Positions 42,155 to 52,167 are shown, counted from the first letter of the stretch. The stretch is DNA of 64,000 bases from Pseudomonas sp. URMO17WK12:I2 (GCF_003253735.1 NZ_QKYW01000002.1:520367-584366), one strand, 5' to 3'. Numbers and translations are program-made. The notes: a model not told the origin generated them from the letters alone.

Positions 42155-44596
42155 TCAGAACTCCAGGGTGCTGGAGAGCTGCACCTGACGTGGCTCGCCG
42201 ACGGAAACGGCGAGGTTGTTCACCGCCGAGCTGTAGTAGGTCTTGTCGAACAGGTTCTTCACGTTGAGCTGCAGCTTGAGCTTGTTGTCGCCCAGGCGGG
42301 TGTCGTAGCTGGTGAAAGCGTCGGCCACGGTGTAGGACGGCAGAGTAAAGGTGTTGGCCGCATCGCCTTCCCGATTCCCCACGTAGCGAGCCCCCACACC
42401 GGCGCGCACGCGGTCCGCACCGAACAGCTGGCCGAAGTCATACACGCCGTACAGCGACGCGGTATGCCGGGCGACGTTCTGCAAACCATTGCCCTTGAGC
42501 TGCGGGTCCTTGGTTACCTCGGCGTCGGTAAAGGCATAGGTGCCGATCAGGCTGAGGTCGTCGGTCAATTGTCCGGTCACGTCCAGCTCCACCCCGCGGG
42601 AGCGCACTTCGCCGGCGCCAGTCGCCACTGTGAGCCCTGTAGCATTGTCGGTCTGGGTCACCAGAACGTTTTCCTTGACGATATCGAACAGTGCCAGGGT
42701 GCCGGTGATGCGTCCGGGCATATCCAGCTTGGCGCCAATCTCCCAGCTCTCGCCCTCCTCCGGCTGCACGCCATTGATGGAGGCGCCATTGGTCAACGGC
42801 GCGATGGTCGAGTTGGGTTTGAACGACTCGGTGTAGCCGCCATACAGCGACAACTCATCGTTGAGCTTGTAGACCAGGCCCACCCGAGGCACCCAGACCT
42901 GACCATCGATATCGGTGTTCTTGCTGAACGGCCGGCCGCGCCCGGACATCTGGTCATACAGCTGATAGCGGGCACCCGCCACGAAGATCCACTGCTCGCT
43001 CAAGTGCACCGAATCCTGGAAGAACGCCGACTGAGTGACCACGCGATCGGTCTGGTCGCTGTCTGATGCCGCGACAGTGGTAGGCACCGGCACGTTGCCG
43101 TAGACCGGATTGACCGGGTCGAAACGAATGGCAGTGTTCTGGCGCAGCAGGTCCTCGCGGTAGAACTTGCGGTATTCGTGGTCCACGCCCATCAGCAGGT
43201 CGTGCTGCATGCCGCCGAGTTGCACCTTGCCATCCAGGTCGAAAGTGGCGAAGTGCGAGGTGCTGACTGCGCCACGGGTGCCGTCCAGCCGGCGCTCATA
43301 CGCGTTGCTGGATGCAACCCGGGGCTCACGGAAGATGCGCGCCTGGTAATCGTCGTAGCGGTCGCGGTTGTAGCTGTAGGCCAAGTGCGCCTTCCAGTCT
43401 TCGTTGAGCTGGTGCGAGAGGTCGAAGATGGTCAGGTGCGAGCGACCATCGGTGATGTTGTAGGCCTCGTCCATGCGGCGCTCGGCGGGAATGTCCAGCG
43501 GCTTGCCGTTGCGAAACAGGGTGCCGCGATCGAACGGCACTGAATACTCGCGGTACTCGTGGCTGAGGGTGACCGTGGTGTCCTCGCCGTACCAGGTCAG
43601 CGAGGGCGCGAAGGTCTTGTCGCGGTTGTGGCCGAAGTCACGCCAGTAATCGGCGTCGCCATAATCGGCGACCAGCCGGTAGGCCAGGCCGGTTTCACCC
43701 AGCGGGCCGGTGACATCCAGGGTGCCGCCACTGCCGTTCTTGCCGTGGCCATAGGTCGAGGCGCGGCCGGTGATGGCGTGGTAGCTCTCTAGCTGCGGCT
43801 TCTTGCTCACCACGTTGATCACGCCACCCGGATCGAGAATGCCGTAGAGCATCGACGACGGTCCCTTGAGCACTTCGACGCGCTCGGCGGTGGCGGTGAA
43901 ATTGCGGCCCTGGATGGTGCGCATGCCGTCGCGCAGGATCGAGCCGTCGCGGTTGTCACCAAAGCCGCGCTTCATCACCGCATCCAGGGTGCTGCCCAGG
44001 GTATTGGACTGGGTGATGCCGCTGACATTGACCAGCGCCTCATCGAGGTTCTGCGGCTGCTGATCCTGCAGCGCCTGCGCCGGCACCACGGCTACCGCCT
44101 GGGGGATTTCCAGCAGTGGCGTGTCACTGCGCGTCAGCGAGGTGGTTTCCGGCGGCTGGTAGCTGGTGCTCGGCGTACGCTGCGACTGGATATTCACCGC
44201 GCCCAGATTCACCGCACCGTCAGCAGGCAGCGTCTGCAAGGTCACAGTGTCGGCGCCTGCTCGGCCGAAGGTGAAACCGGAGCCGGCCAGCAAGCGGGTC
44301 AGCGCCTGTTCGGCACTCATGCGCCCCTGCACGGCAGGAGCCTGCACGGCGTAAGGCGCTTCGTCGCTGTAAACCACGTTAAGGCCAGTGGCGCGGCTGA
44401 AGGCGTCGAGTGCCTGGGGCAGCGGCTGGGCGGCAATGGCGAACTCATAGGTCGCGGCCTGCTCATCAGCAGCCTGGGCCAGCACGGTGGGTGCCAGGGG
44501 CAGCAGTGAGGTGCCTATCAGCCACGTGGCCAGGCCAACCTGTTTCAGGGCGGCTTGCTGTTGGCGCTTGGTGCGGTGGTTCATGGTTTTCTTCAT
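42155..44596 (-). CDS. TonB-dependent siderophore receptor with signalling domain
   Basis: An 813-residue outer-membrane receptor. Signal region to about residue 42, then a secretin/TonB N-terminal signalling domain (about 48-120; YEFAIAAQPLPQALDAFSRA), a plug domain (about 140-250; VEVLKGPSSMLYG near 240) and a 22-strand barrel ending in Phe (LSSTLEF). The signalling domain marks it as a FecA/FpvA/FiuA-type transducer that reports siderophore binding to the FecR protein encoded upstream. The ligand is not certain; it looks closest to hydroxamate receptors such as FiuA. First ATG has a weak ribosome site; a second at codon 5 is possible. Confidence 0.9.
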   Translation of the reverse strand: MKKTMNHRTKRQQQAALKQVGLATWLIGTSLLPLAPTVLAQAADEQAATYEFAIAAQPLPQALDAFSRATGLNVVYSDEAPYAVQAPAVQGRMSAEQALTRLLAGSGFTFGRAGADTVTLQTLPADGAVNLGAVNIQSQRTPSTSYQPPETTSLTRSDTPLLEIPQAVAVVPAQALQDQQPQNLDEALVNVSGITQSNTLGSTLDAVMKRGFGDNRDGSILRDGMRTIQGRNFTATAERVEVLKGPSSMLYGILDPGGVINVVSKKPQLESYHAITGRASTYGHGKNGSGGTLDVTGPLGETGLAYRLVADYGDADYWRDFGHNRDKTFAPSLTWYGEDTTVTLSHEYREYSVPFDRGTLFRNGKPLDIPAERRMDEAYNITDGRSHLTIFDLSHQLNEDWKAHLAYSYNRDRYDDYQARIFREPRVASSNAYERRLDGTRGAVSTSHFATFDLDGKVQLGGMQHDLLMGVDHEYRKFYREDLLRQNTAIRFDPVNPVYGNVPVPTTVAASDSDQTDRVVTQSAFFQDSVHLSEQWIFVAGARYQLYDQMSGRGRPFSKNTDIDGQVWVPRVGLVYKLNDELSLYGGYTESFKPNSTIAPLTNGASINGVQPEEGESWEIGAKLDMPGRITGTLALFDIVKENVLVTQTDNATGLTVATGAGEVRSRGVELDVTGQLTDDLSLIGTYAFTDAEVTKDPQLKGNGLQNVARHTASLYGVYDFGQLFGADRVRAGVGARYVGNREGDAANTFTLPSYTVADAFTSYDTRLGDNKLKLQLNVKNLFDKTYYSSAVNNLAVSVGEPRQVQLSSTLEF

Positions 44597-44688
44597 CCGG
44601 GGCGCTGACTCTCAGTGCGAAAAAGTCGCATTCACAGCACTACACGGATGCCGCTGGGCCATACCTCACCCCGGCCCGAAAATATTTT

Positions 44689-45669
44689 TCAGCGCAGGAT
44701 GATCAACCGGCCCAGCAGCTCATGCTGCTCGAAGCCGACCACGCCCTGCAGGGCATCGAGAATCGCCTGGGGATCCTGGCTGGCGAAGCTGCCGCTGACC
44801 CGTTTGCCGCGCAGCTCATCGTTGAGCAGCACGATGCGCCCCGGGTAATAGCGGCGCAGCTCGTCGAGCACCTCGCCCAGGGGGGCACGGTAGAAACTCA
44901 GCCGGCCATCGCGCCAGGCAGTCAGCGCACCGACGTCGACGCCCTGGAGATTGCCGCTGACGCCAGCGACATAACTCACCTGCTGATCGGCAGTCAGCAC
45001 CCGCGGCGCCTCTAGCGGCCCGCCGCGTACCGCCACCCGCCCCTGCTGCACCGACACCCGGGCGCCCTCGCCCAGGCGCCGCACTTCGAAGCGCGTGCCG
45101 AGCACCCGTGCTTCGCCACCGGCGGCAGCGACGGTAAAGGGAATCTCGCCCGGCACCACGCTGAAGTACCCCGCACCACGGCGCAGCTCGACATGCCGCT
45201 CGCCCGCGCTGTACTGCACGGCGATGGCGCTATCGGCGTCCAGCACCACGCGCGATCCATCGCTTAGCGCCACCGTGCGCACCTCGCCGGGTGCCGACAC
45301 CCAATCCGCGCCCAGGTCATCCACCCAGCGCAGCGGCTGCCAACCCGCGCCCCACACCACGATCAGCAGGCAGGCGGCCATCGCCAGTGCCGAGGCCCAG
45401 TAAGGACCTTTGCTCACGGGGTTGCGCAGGTACTGCTGCAGGGCCGCAGCTTCTTCATCGGCCAGTTGCTGGGCGGCCGGGCGGCTCAGGTGCCAGAGCG
45501 ACTGCATGCGCACGAAGGTGTCGACATGCTCGGGGGCGGCGGCCAGCCAGCGTTCGAACGCCATCTGCACGCCATCGCCCGGCTGCCCTTGCAGGCGGCC
45601 GAGCCACAGCCAGGCGTCCTGTTCGATACGCGACAGCGACTCCTGGTGCTCAACGGTGGGCTGGCTCAT
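44689..45669 (-). CDS. FecR-type anti-sigma/signal transducer
   Basis: A 326-residue inner-membrane protein. The cytoplasmic N-terminal DUF4880-like part contains EQDAWLWLGRLQG and FERWLAAAPEHV. One transmembrane helix (ASALAMAACLLIVVWGAGW) lies near residues 92-110. A periplasmic FecR domain follows, with VALSDGSRVVLDADSAIAV. It receives the signal from the receptor and controls the ECF sigma factor whose gene it overlaps by four bases. The C-terminal STN-like segment ends in LLGRLIILR. Confidence 0.92.
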   Translation of the reverse strand: MSQPTVEHQESLSRIEQDAWLWLGRLQGQPGDGVQMAFERWLAAAPEHVDTFVRMQSLWHLSRPAAQQLADEEAAALQQYLRNPVSKGPYWASALAMAACLLIVVWGAGWQPLRWVDDLGADWVSAPGEVRTVALSDGSRVVLDADSAIAVQYSAGERHVELRRGAGYFSVVPGEIPFTVAAAGGEARVLGTRFEVRRLGEGARVSVQQGRVAVRGGPLEAPRVLTADQQVSYVAGVSGNLQGVDVGALTAWRDGRLSFYRAPLGEVLDELRRYYPGRIVLLNDELRGKRVSGSFASQDPQAILDALQGVVGFEQHELLGRLIILR

Positions 45670-46253
45670 GGCGCATCACTTGCTTGTGAAGGGGCGGCCG
45701 GCGCTTCAGCGACGCTGGCCTTGCAGACTTGCAGGGCGCGCATCATATGTTTTTCCACGCTGCTCTGGGAAAGCGCCATGCTGCGGGCGATCTGCCCGTA
45801 GGTCTGGCCGTGAATGCGGTTAAGCAGAAAGATGTGCCGGGTGCGCTCCGGCAACCCCCGCAAGGCGGCCTCGACACGCCGCAGATCGCTGCCCGCCTCC
45901 AGCGCTGCATCCAGCGAAACGCTCGAATCGCCACGCTGCTCCGGCAGCAGACCAGCCTCGTTACGGGTGCGTGCGCCCTCGCTGCGCAGGTGGTCGATGG
46001 CCAGGTTGTGGGCGCTGCGAATCAGGTAACTGCCCAGGTCCTCGAGGGGCGCGCTGGGGCGTCGCCAGAAGCGCAGAAACAGCTCCTGCACCAGGTCCGC
46101 CGCCGTCGCGCGGCAGCCGACACGCCGGCGCAGCACCGCCTCCATCTGCTCGCGACGGGCGAGAAAGGTGCGCACGAACGCATCTTGTTGCAGCGGCTCC
46201 GTTACGGACGGATCGGGCTGGCGAGATTCGGGCGAGGACGGGAGATCGACCAT
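45666..46253 (-). CDS. ECF sigma factor, FecI family (iron starvation)
   Basis: A 195-residue sigma factor. Region 2 contains ATAADLVQELFLRFWRR near residue 50 and LIRSAHNLAIDHLRSE. Region 4 contains LPERTRHIFLLNRIHGQTYG and the HTH AQSSVEKHM-like segment LSQSSVEKHMMRAL. It would direct RNA polymerase to the receptor gene when the siderophore is present. A strong Fur box lies 50 bp upstream. Gene order sigma-FecR-receptor is the classic cell-surface signalling unit. Confidence 0.93.
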   Translation of the reverse strand: MVDLPSSPESRQPDPSVTEPLQQDAFVRTFLARREQMEAVLRRRVGCRATAADLVQELFLRFWRRPSAPLEDLGSYLIRSAHNLAIDHLRSEGARTRNEAGLLPEQRGDSSVSLDAALEAGSDLRRVEAALRGLPERTRHIFLLNRIHGQTYGQIARSMALSQSSVEKHMMRALQVCKASVAEAPAAPSQASDAP

Positions 46254-46302
46254 GTAAACGGGCTGCTCGTGGCGATACGGACAGAAGCGAGTCGGCAGAA
46301 AA

Positions 46303-46321
46303 GAGAATGATAATGCTTATC
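46303..46321. promoter_or_regulatory. Fur box of the sigma-fecR operon
   Basis: GAGAATGATAATGCTTATC matches 16 of 19 positions of GATAATGATAATCATTATC. It lies 50 bp before the sigma-factor start and 84 bp before the divergent DUF1028 gene. Confidence 0.9.
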
Positions 46322-46404
46322 AACAAATACTGATAGCAGTACGACAGGCGGAACGATCAAGCGCAGCAGGCGGCCTAAGCCACACGCGCCAACAGGAGTC
46401 GCCC

Positions 46405-47079
46405 ATGACCTTTTCCATCGTCGCCCGCTGCCCGCGCACCGGCCAGTTCGGCGTTGCCGCCGCCACCGCCATGCCCGCCGTGGGCAAACTGCTCAGCCAC
46501 GCCGCCGCTGGCGCAGGGGCCGTGGCGACCCAGGCCCAGGTCAACCCGTATCTGGGCCTCGACGGCCTGGCGCTGCTGCGCGAGGGCCATTCGGCCCCAG
46601 CCGCCCTGAAGCAGCTGATGGACAGCGACCCATGCATGCAGCTGCGCCAATTGGCGCTGATCGACCGTAACGGCGACAGCGTGTGCTGGACGGGGAGCGA
46701 GTGCATTCCCTGGGCCGGCTCGCTGTCCGGCGAGCAGTTCTCGGTACAGGGCAATCGCCTGGCCGGCCCGCAGGTGCTGGATGCGGTCGCCGACGCCTTC
46801 CGCCTAGGCAAGAACCGTCCGCTGGTCGAGCGCCTGATCGATGCGCTGGAAGCTGGCGATGACCGCGGCGGCGACCGTGAGGGTGAATCCTCGGCGGTCA
46901 TCTATATCGTCGATCGCGAGGAATACCCGCTGTGGGATATCCGCGTCGACCATCACCGCGACCCGGTTGCCGAATTGTGGCGCCTGCACGCCGTGTTCGC
47001 CCGCGAGGTGCTGCCGGAAATCCTCGCCATGCCGACCCGTGAAAACCCGGCGGGAAAAGCTGCCGAAGATTCGGTGTGA
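46405..47079 (+). CDS. DUF1028 family Ntn-hydrolase-like protein
   Basis: A 224-residue protein starting MTFSIVARCPRTGQFGVAAA, the characteristic DUF1028 N-terminus. GAGAVATQAQVNPYLGLDGL near residue 36 and GNRLAGPQVLDAVADAF near 115 are also conserved. The family has an Ntn-hydrolase-like fold; no confirmed reaction. AACAGGAG precedes the ATG. Divergent from the Fur-controlled sigma gene, it might share that site. Confidence 0.85.
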   Translation: MTFSIVARCPRTGQFGVAAATAMPAVGKLLSHAAAGAGAVATQAQVNPYLGLDGLALLREGHSAPAALKQLMDSDPCMQLRQLALIDRNGDSVCWTGSECIPWAGSLSGEQFSVQGNRLAGPQVLDAVADAFRLGKNRPLVERLIDALEAGDDRGGDREGESSAVIYIVDREEYPLWDIRVDHHRDPVAELWRLHAVFAREVLPEILAMPTRENPAGKAAEDSV

Positions 47080-47097
47080 GGCCAGGCCCTTGCGTCG

Positions 47098-48069
47098 CTA
47101 GTGCGCCGAAGCAGCGAAGCGCTTGCGATAATCTCCCGGCGACAGGCCGACCAACCGGGTGAACACGCCGCGGAAGGCGCCACTGTCGCGGTAACCCACC
47201 TGCCACGCCACCTGATCGATGCTCTGGCGGGTGAATTCGAGCAGATCCCGCGCCCTGGCGACCCGCAGTTGCTGGCAGTACTGGGTGGGATTCATCCCCG
47301 TGGCCGCCCGGAAACGGCGCAGGAAGGTACGCTCGCCCAGGCACGCCCGCTCGGCCATCTCCGCCAGGCTCGCCTCCACCGTGGCCTGCCCCTGTAGCCA
47401 GTGCTGCACGGCCAGGATCGGCGCGTCGCCATGGTCGAACACCGGGACGAAATGGCTGAAGTGCAGCTGCGAGGTGCGGTTCAGGTCGACCACCAGAAAG
47501 CGCGCGGTTTCCGCCGCGATGGTGGCGCCGAGCAAACGGTTGACCAGAGCCAGGCCCAGATCCGTCCAGGCCATCAAGCCGCCGGCAGTGATTAGGTCAC
47601 CATCCTCCACCAGCATGCGCTCCGGCAACACCCGAACCTGCGGGTACTGCTGGGCCAGCTCGCTGCCGAGCGCCCAATGGGTGGTCACCGAGCGGCCATC
47701 GAGCAGCCCGGCCTCGGCCAGAGGAAAGGCGCCGGCGCACACCGAGGTCAAGGTGACGCCCGCCGCGTGTTGCTCGCGCAACCAGCCGCAATAGGGCTCG
47801 CCCAGCAAGCGCCCGGGAACGGGCAGCAGACACGGCGCGACGATGATCACCCGCAGGCTGCTCTGCTCGCCCGGCGCGCTGTCGTGCACGCGCTCCAGCG
47901 CCCCGCTTTCAACCACCTGCCAATGGCTGACCCGCAGCGTGGGCAAACCTTCACGCCCCTGGCCGGCAGCCATGCGGTTGGCCACGGTGAACAGGTCGCC
48001 CAGGCCATGCACCGCGGCCAGCTGAACGCCGGGGTACAGCAACAGGCCGATCTCCAGGTAGCGCTTCAT
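47098..48069 (-). CDS. GlxA-family transcriptional regulator (DJ-1/PfpI plus AraC HTH)
   Basis: A 323-residue regulator starting MKRYLEIGLLLYPGVQLAAV. The N-terminal DJ-1/PfpI-like domain (about 1-180) has the nucleophile-elbow type TSVCAGAFPLAEAGLLDG. The AraC double HTH (about 215-320) has AERACLGERTFLRRFRAATG and VGYRDSGAFRGVFTRLVGLS. Divergent from the isochorismatase-like gene 93 bp away, which it probably controls. The frame upstream of 48069 overlaps that gene and is not coding. Confidence 0.9.
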   Translation of the reverse strand: MKRYLEIGLLLYPGVQLAAVHGLGDLFTVANRMAAGQGREGLPTLRVSHWQVVESGALERVHDSAPGEQSSLRVIIVAPCLLPVPGRLLGEPYCGWLREQHAAGVTLTSVCAGAFPLAEAGLLDGRSVTTHWALGSELAQQYPQVRVLPERMLVEDGDLITAGGLMAWTDLGLALVNRLLGATIAAETARFLVVDLNRTSQLHFSHFVPVFDHGDAPILAVQHWLQGQATVEASLAEMAERACLGERTFLRRFRAATGMNPTQYCQQLRVARARDLLEFTRQSIDQVAWQVGYRDSGAFRGVFTRLVGLSPGDYRKRFAASAH

Positions 48070-48162
48070 TGTCAGTTTTTCCCCGCAGATTGTCGGCCCT
48101 GCCCATGCCCGCAGCGGCGCGCGGAGGCTAAGGTGTAGGGCATATATCCCACGGAGACCACC

Positions 48163-48711
48163 ATGAGCAAGCGCGCCCTGATCCTGATCGACATCCAGAA
48201 CGACTACTTCGCCGGCGGCAAGTGGTCGCTGCACGGCATGGACACCGCCACCGCCAACGCTGCCCGTGTACTGGCCGCCGCCCGCGCTGCCGGCGACACC
48301 GTGGTGCATGTGCGCCACGAGTTCGACAGCATGGACGCACCCTTCTTTGCCCCCGGCTCAGCGGGCGCGCAGATCCACGCCGAGGTGCAGCCGCTGGCCG
48401 GCGAAGCCGTGGTGCTCAAGCACAAGGTCAATGCGTTTCTCGGTACGGATCTGAAAACACGGTTGGACGAGGCAGGCATCGAGCAGATCACCCTGGTCGG
48501 CGCCATGAGCCATATGTGCATCGACGCCGCCGCCCGCGCCAGCGCCGACTTCGGCTACGCAACCACGGTGATCCACGATGCCTGCGCGACCCGCGATCAG
48601 GAGTTCGAGGGCAAACAGGTGCCGGCCGTGCAGGTGCAGGCAGCCTATATGGCCGCGCTGGCCTTCGCCTATGCGACCGTCACCTCGACCGAACAGTACC
48701 TGGCGGGCTGA
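48163..48711 (+). CDS. Isochorismatase-family cysteine hydrolase
   Basis: A 182-residue hydrolase starting MSKRALILIDIQNDYFAGGK. The catalytic triad is visible: Asp10 in LIDIQND, Lys in VLKHKVNAF near residue 88, and Cys in GAMSHMCIDAAARAS near residue 118. Likely substrates are amides such as nicotinamide or ureido compounds. Divergent to a GlxA regulator, a frequent pairing in pseudomonads. Confidence 0.87.
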   Translation: MSKRALILIDIQNDYFAGGKWSLHGMDTATANAARVLAAARAAGDTVVHVRHEFDSMDAPFFAPGSAGAQIHAEVQPLAGEAVVLKHKVNAFLGTDLKTRLDEAGIEQITLVGAMSHMCIDAAARASADFGYATTVIHDACATRDQEFEGKQVPAVQVQAAYMAALAFAYATVTSTEQYLAG

Positions 48712-48753
48712 ACGAAGCCGGCAGACTGTAAGTCATCGGCAGACGGTGCCAGC

Positions 48754-48824
48754 ACCTGTGGGAGCGCGCCATGCGCGCGAGTTCACGGGCATGGATTAGG
48801 CACCCCCGCCCGTTCCCACATGAG
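48754..48824. repeat. REP/REPIN-like inverted pair
   Basis: CCTGTGGGAGCGCGCCATGCGCGCG at the left and CGCCCGTTCCCACATG at the right are inverted to each other (TGTGGGA against TCCCACA). The left half is itself a GCGCGC hairpin. This is the CCTGTGGGAGCGxGC REP type common in Pseudomonas. It lies in the gap between the hydrolase and metE stops. Confidence 0.7.
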
Positions 48825-48861
48825 AGCAGGCCGCAGGTTTACCAGGCGGCGACCTTAAGAC

Positions 48862-51159
48862 TCAGGCCAGCTCTCGGCGTAGCTGCCGCGCCGCCGCGAC
48901 CATATTGGCCAGTGCCGCTTCGGTCTCCGGCCAGCCACGTGTCTTCAGGCCGCAGTCCGGGTTGACCCATAGCCGCTCGGCGGGAATACGCCTTGCGGCC
49001 TTGCGCATCAGCTTGACCATCTCGGCGGTGTCCGGCACCCGCGGCGAGTGGATATCGTAGACGCCCGGGCCGATTTCGTTGGGGTACTCGAAGGCCTCGA
49101 AAGCCTCCAGCAGCTCCATGTCCGAACGCGAGGTCTCGATGGTGATCACGTCGGCATCCATGGCGGCGATGGACTCGATCACATCGTTGAATTCGCTGTA
49201 GCACATGTGGGTGTGGATCTGCGTTTCGTCGCGCACCCCGCTGGCACACAGGCGGAACGACTCGGTGGCCCAGTCCAGATAGTGCTGCCACTCGGCCTGG
49301 CGCAGCGGCAGGCCCTCGCGGAACGCCGCCTCGTCGATCTGGATGATCTTGATGCCGGCCGCTTCCAGGTCCAGCACTTCGTCGCGCAGTGCCAGGGCCA
49401 GTTGCCGGGCCTGCACTTCGCGGCTGACGTCCTCGCGGGGGAAGGACCACATCAGCATGGTCACCGGGCCGGTGAGCATGCCCTTCATCAGTTTGCCGGT
49501 GAGGCTCTGGGCATAACGGATCCACTCCACGGTCATGGCCTTGGGGCGGCTCAGGTCGCCATAGATGATCGCCGGTTTGACGCAGCGCGACCCGTAGCTC
49601 TGTACCCAGCCGAAACGGGTGAACAGGTAGCCATCGAGCTGCTCGGCGAAGTACTCGACCATGTCGTTGCGCTCGGCCTCGCCGTGCACCAGCACGTCCA
49701 GGCCCAGGCGCTCCTGAATCTCTACCGCATGGCGTATTTCGCTGTGCATGGCGTCGGTGTAGTCGCCCAATGACAGTTTGCCCTGCTTGAACGCCTGGCG
49801 GGCCAGGCGGATTGCCGAGGTCTGCGGGAAGGAGCCGATGGTGGTGGTCGGCAACGGCGGCAGGGCCAGGCCAGCGCGCTGCCTGGCGATACGTTGGGCG
49901 AACGGCGAACGGCGCTGGCTATCGCCGGCTTTTACCCCGGCAAGGCGAGCCTGCACCTGTGGCTTGTGGATACGTGGCGACGCCGCCCGGCTGGCCTGCA
50001 CGGCGCGGCTCTCGGCCAGTGCGGCGCGCACCTCGGGGACATCGGGCTGGTTGACGGCCCGCGCCAGCAGCGCCACTTCGGCGCACTTCTGGGTAGCGAA
50101 GGCCAGCCAGCCTTTAAACTCGGCATCCAGCCCCTCCTCACGCGCCAGGTCGACCGGGCTGTGGAGCAGCGAGCAGGACGGCGCCACCCACAGGCGCTCG
50201 CCAAGGCGGCTGTGGGCATGACCGATCACCGCCAGGGCCTTTTCCAGATCGCAGCGCCATACGTTGCGGCCGTTGACCATGCCCAGGGACAGCACCTTGT
50301 AGGCCGGCAGGCGGTCGAGAATGGTGGGGTATTGCTGCGGCGCGCGCACCAGGTCGATGTGCAGGCCGTCCACCGGCAGGTTGGCGGCCAGGCCGAGGTT
50401 CTCCTCCAGACCACCGAAGTAGGTGGCGACCAGCTTCTTAAGCGGCTCGCGCTGCAGGCTGTTGTAGGCACGCTCGAAGGCGTTCTTCCACGCCTGGGGG
50501 AGGTCGAGCACCAAAATCGGCTCGTCGATCTGCACCCACTCCACGCCCTGCTCGGCCAGGCGCTGGAAGATCTGCCCGTAGAGCGGCAGCAGGCGTTCGA
50601 GCAGCTCCAGCTTGTCGAAGCCCTGGGCGTCGCCCTTGAGCTTGCCCAGCCACAGATAGGTCAGCGGGCCGATCACCACCGGCTTGACGTTATGGCCGAG
50701 GGCACGGGCTTCGGCCACTTCCTCGAACAACTGCTCCCAGCTCAGGGCGAACTGCTGGTCGGCGCTGAACTCGGGCACAAGGTAGTGGTAGTTGGTATCG
50801 AACCATTTGGTCATCTCCTGGGCGTGAGCGCCACCACAGCAGGCGTCACCGCTGACGCCACGGGCCATGGCGAACAAGGTCTCCAGGGTTGGCTTGCCAG
50901 TGGCCGGGCGAAAGCGCTCGGGAATCACCCCGAAGGTCAGCGAATGAGCCAGCACCCCGTCGTACCAGGCGAAATCGCCGACCGGCAGCAGGTCGATGCC
51001 GGCATCCTTCTGCACCTGCCAGTGCCGGGCACGCAACTCACGGCCCACGGCGCGCAGGCCGGCTTCGTCCAGCTCACCTTTCCAGAACGCCTCCTGGGCT
51101 TTCTTCAGTTCGCGGTCACGTCCGATTCGGGGGAATCCGAGGCTGTGTGCCAGGGCCAT
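48862..51159 (-). CDS. metE: Cobalamin-independent methionine synthase
   Basis: A 765-residue MetE starting [20 protein letters not shown]. It moves the methyl group from methyltetrahydropteroyl-polyglutamate to homocysteine. The C-terminal catalytic domain holds the zinc ligands in [10 protein letters not shown] near residue 650 and [11 protein letters not shown] near residue 735. The N-terminal homologous barrel is complete. No cobalamin riboswitch is visible upstream; a MetR-like box is. Confidence 0.97.
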   Translation of the reverse strand: MALAHSLGFPRIGRDRELKKAQEAFWKGELDEAGLRAVGRELRARHWQVQKDAGIDLLPVGDFAWYDGVLAHSLTFGVIPERFRPATGKPTLETLFAMARGVSGDACCGGAHAQEMTKWFDTNYHYLVPEFSADQQFALSWEQLFEEVAEARALGHNVKPVVIGPLTYLWLGKLKGDAQGFDKLELLERLLPLYGQIFQRLAEQGVEWVQIDEPILVLDLPQAWKNAFERAYNSLQREPLKKLVATYFGGLEENLGLAANLPVDGLHIDLVRAPQQYPTILDRLPAYKVLSLGMVNGRNVWRCDLEKALAVIGHAHSRLGERLWVAPSCSLLHSPVDLAREEGLDAEFKGWLAFATQKCAEVALLARAVNQPDVPEVRAALAESRAVQASRAASPRIHKPQVQARLAGVKAGDSQRRSPFAQRIARQRAGLALPPLPTTTIGSFPQTSAIRLARQAFKQGKLSLGDYTDAMHSEIRHAVEIQERLGLDVLVHGEAERNDMVEYFAEQLDGYLFTRFGWVQSYGSRCVKPAIIYGDLSRPKAMTVEWIRYAQSLTGKLMKGMLTGPVTMLMWSFPREDVSREVQARQLALALRDEVLDLEAAGIKIIQIDEAAFREGLPLRQAEWQHYLDWATESFRLCASGVRDETQIHTHMCYSEFNDVIESIAAMDADVITIETSRSDMELLEAFEAFEYPNEIGPGVYDIHSPRVPDTAEMVKLMRKAARRIPAERLWVNPDCGLKTRGWPETEAALANMVAAARQLRRELA

Positions 51160-51213
51160 GGCGATATCTCCAATACATAAATGATGGCGTGCATTGTCGA
51201 GGCCCCAGCAAAG

Positions 51214-51243
51214 TGAAACAAACTCAACATTTTAACGTTAAAA
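51214..51243. promoter_or_regulatory. MetR-like box and perfect 14 bp palindrome upstream of metE
   Basis: TGAAACAAACTCA (51214-51226) matches TGAA-N5-TTCA in seven of eight positions on the metE strand, 55 bp before metE. TTTTAACGTTAAAA (51230-51243) next to it is a perfect palindrome. Both lie in the divergent space to the AraC-type gene; either could be an operator. Confidence 0.5.
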
Positions 51244-51351
51244 ACAAGTTTCCCTCATGTTAAACAAGCCCGGCTCATGATCGCCGCTCCTCGGCTTGAG
51301 GTGGCTGGCGCAGTCGGGCAAGCTGGCGGCAGCCTTCTGGACCCAACCGGC

Positions 51352-52167
51352 ATGCCTGAGCTTCCCGACGACCCCGCGCAGACCGAACGCACCCGCGAAA
51401 CCGTGCTGCGCTATCACTACAGCTGGAAGTACCGCGACCTCGACGCGGTGATGGCGCTCTATCACCCCGAGGTCGAATACCACGATTTCTTCCTCAACCG
51501 CGCCATGGGCCTGGCCGAGCTGCGCGACTACGTGCTCAGCACCATGCCGCGCCACCCGGACGAAGCGCTGGAGCACACCGACCGCATCCGCATCGACGGC
51601 CACACCGCGTTCATCCAGTACCGCACCACGCTGCATGGCGGCGAGGGGCTGGTGTCGTTTCGTACCGCCGAGGCCATCACCGTGCGCGACGGGCTGATCT
51701 GGCGGGTCAACGAATATGCCTCGCTGGTGCACGAAGGCCCCGATGCGCGGGCGCCGATGCAGAGCAGCGCGGCGATCAGCAAACTGGGCCTGTCGACCCG
51801 CCAGCTGGGCTTCATGGCCCAGGACCTGCAGGATTACTTCCAGCGGCGCGAGCCCTTTCTCGACCCGGCCCTGAGCTTGCAGCAGGTGGCCAGCGCCACC
51901 GGCTACAGCCGTAACCAGATTTCCTACCTGCTCAATCAGGTGCTCGGCCAGAGCTTCTACCGCTACGTCAACCAGGCGCGCCTGCAGCATCTGCTCGAGC
52001 GCCTGCAGGCCGGCAGCGACCTGCGGCGCATGGACGAACTGGCCTTCGAAGCCGGCTTCAACTCCCTGACCGCCTTCTACAGCACCTTCCGCCGCCACAC
52101 CGGAATGACGCCCAAGGCCTACCTGAAAGACCTGTACGCGCGGGCACGCACGCAAGACAACAGCTGA
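51352..52167 (+). CDS. AraC-family regulator with N-terminal NTF2/SnoaL-like domain
   Basis: A 271-residue fusion. Residues 8-130 resemble an NTF2/SnoaL ligand-binding domain (HYSWKYRDLDAVMALYHPEV, VEYHDFFLNRAMGLAELRDY). Residues 165-265 are an AraC HTH (ALSLQQVASATGYSRNQISY, LAFEAGFNSLTAFYSTFRRH). I chose ATG 51352 (MPELPDDPAQTER), just before the domain; ATG 51277 would add 25 unconserved residues and neither has a clear ribosome site. It precedes the oxidase-cupin-PotF genes and probably controls them. Confidence 0.82.
   Translation: MPELPDDPAQTERTRETVLRYHYSWKYRDLDAVMALYHPEVEYHDFFLNRAMGLAELRDYVLSTMPRHPDEALEHTDRIRIDGHTAFIQYRTTLHGGEGLVSFRTAEAITVRDGLIWRVNEYASLVHEGPDARAPMQSSAAISKLGLSTRQLGFMAQDLQDYFQRREPFLDPALSLQQVASATGYSRNQISYLLNQVLGQSFYRYVNQARLQHLLERLQAGSDLRRMDELAFEAGFNSLTAFYSTFRRHTGMTPKAYLKDLYARARTQDNS

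Noticed and set aside
44597..44688. FecI-type promoter before the receptor
   Set aside because: The 92 bp gap must hold it, but no convincing match to a known ECF -35/-10 pair was seen, so it is not listed.
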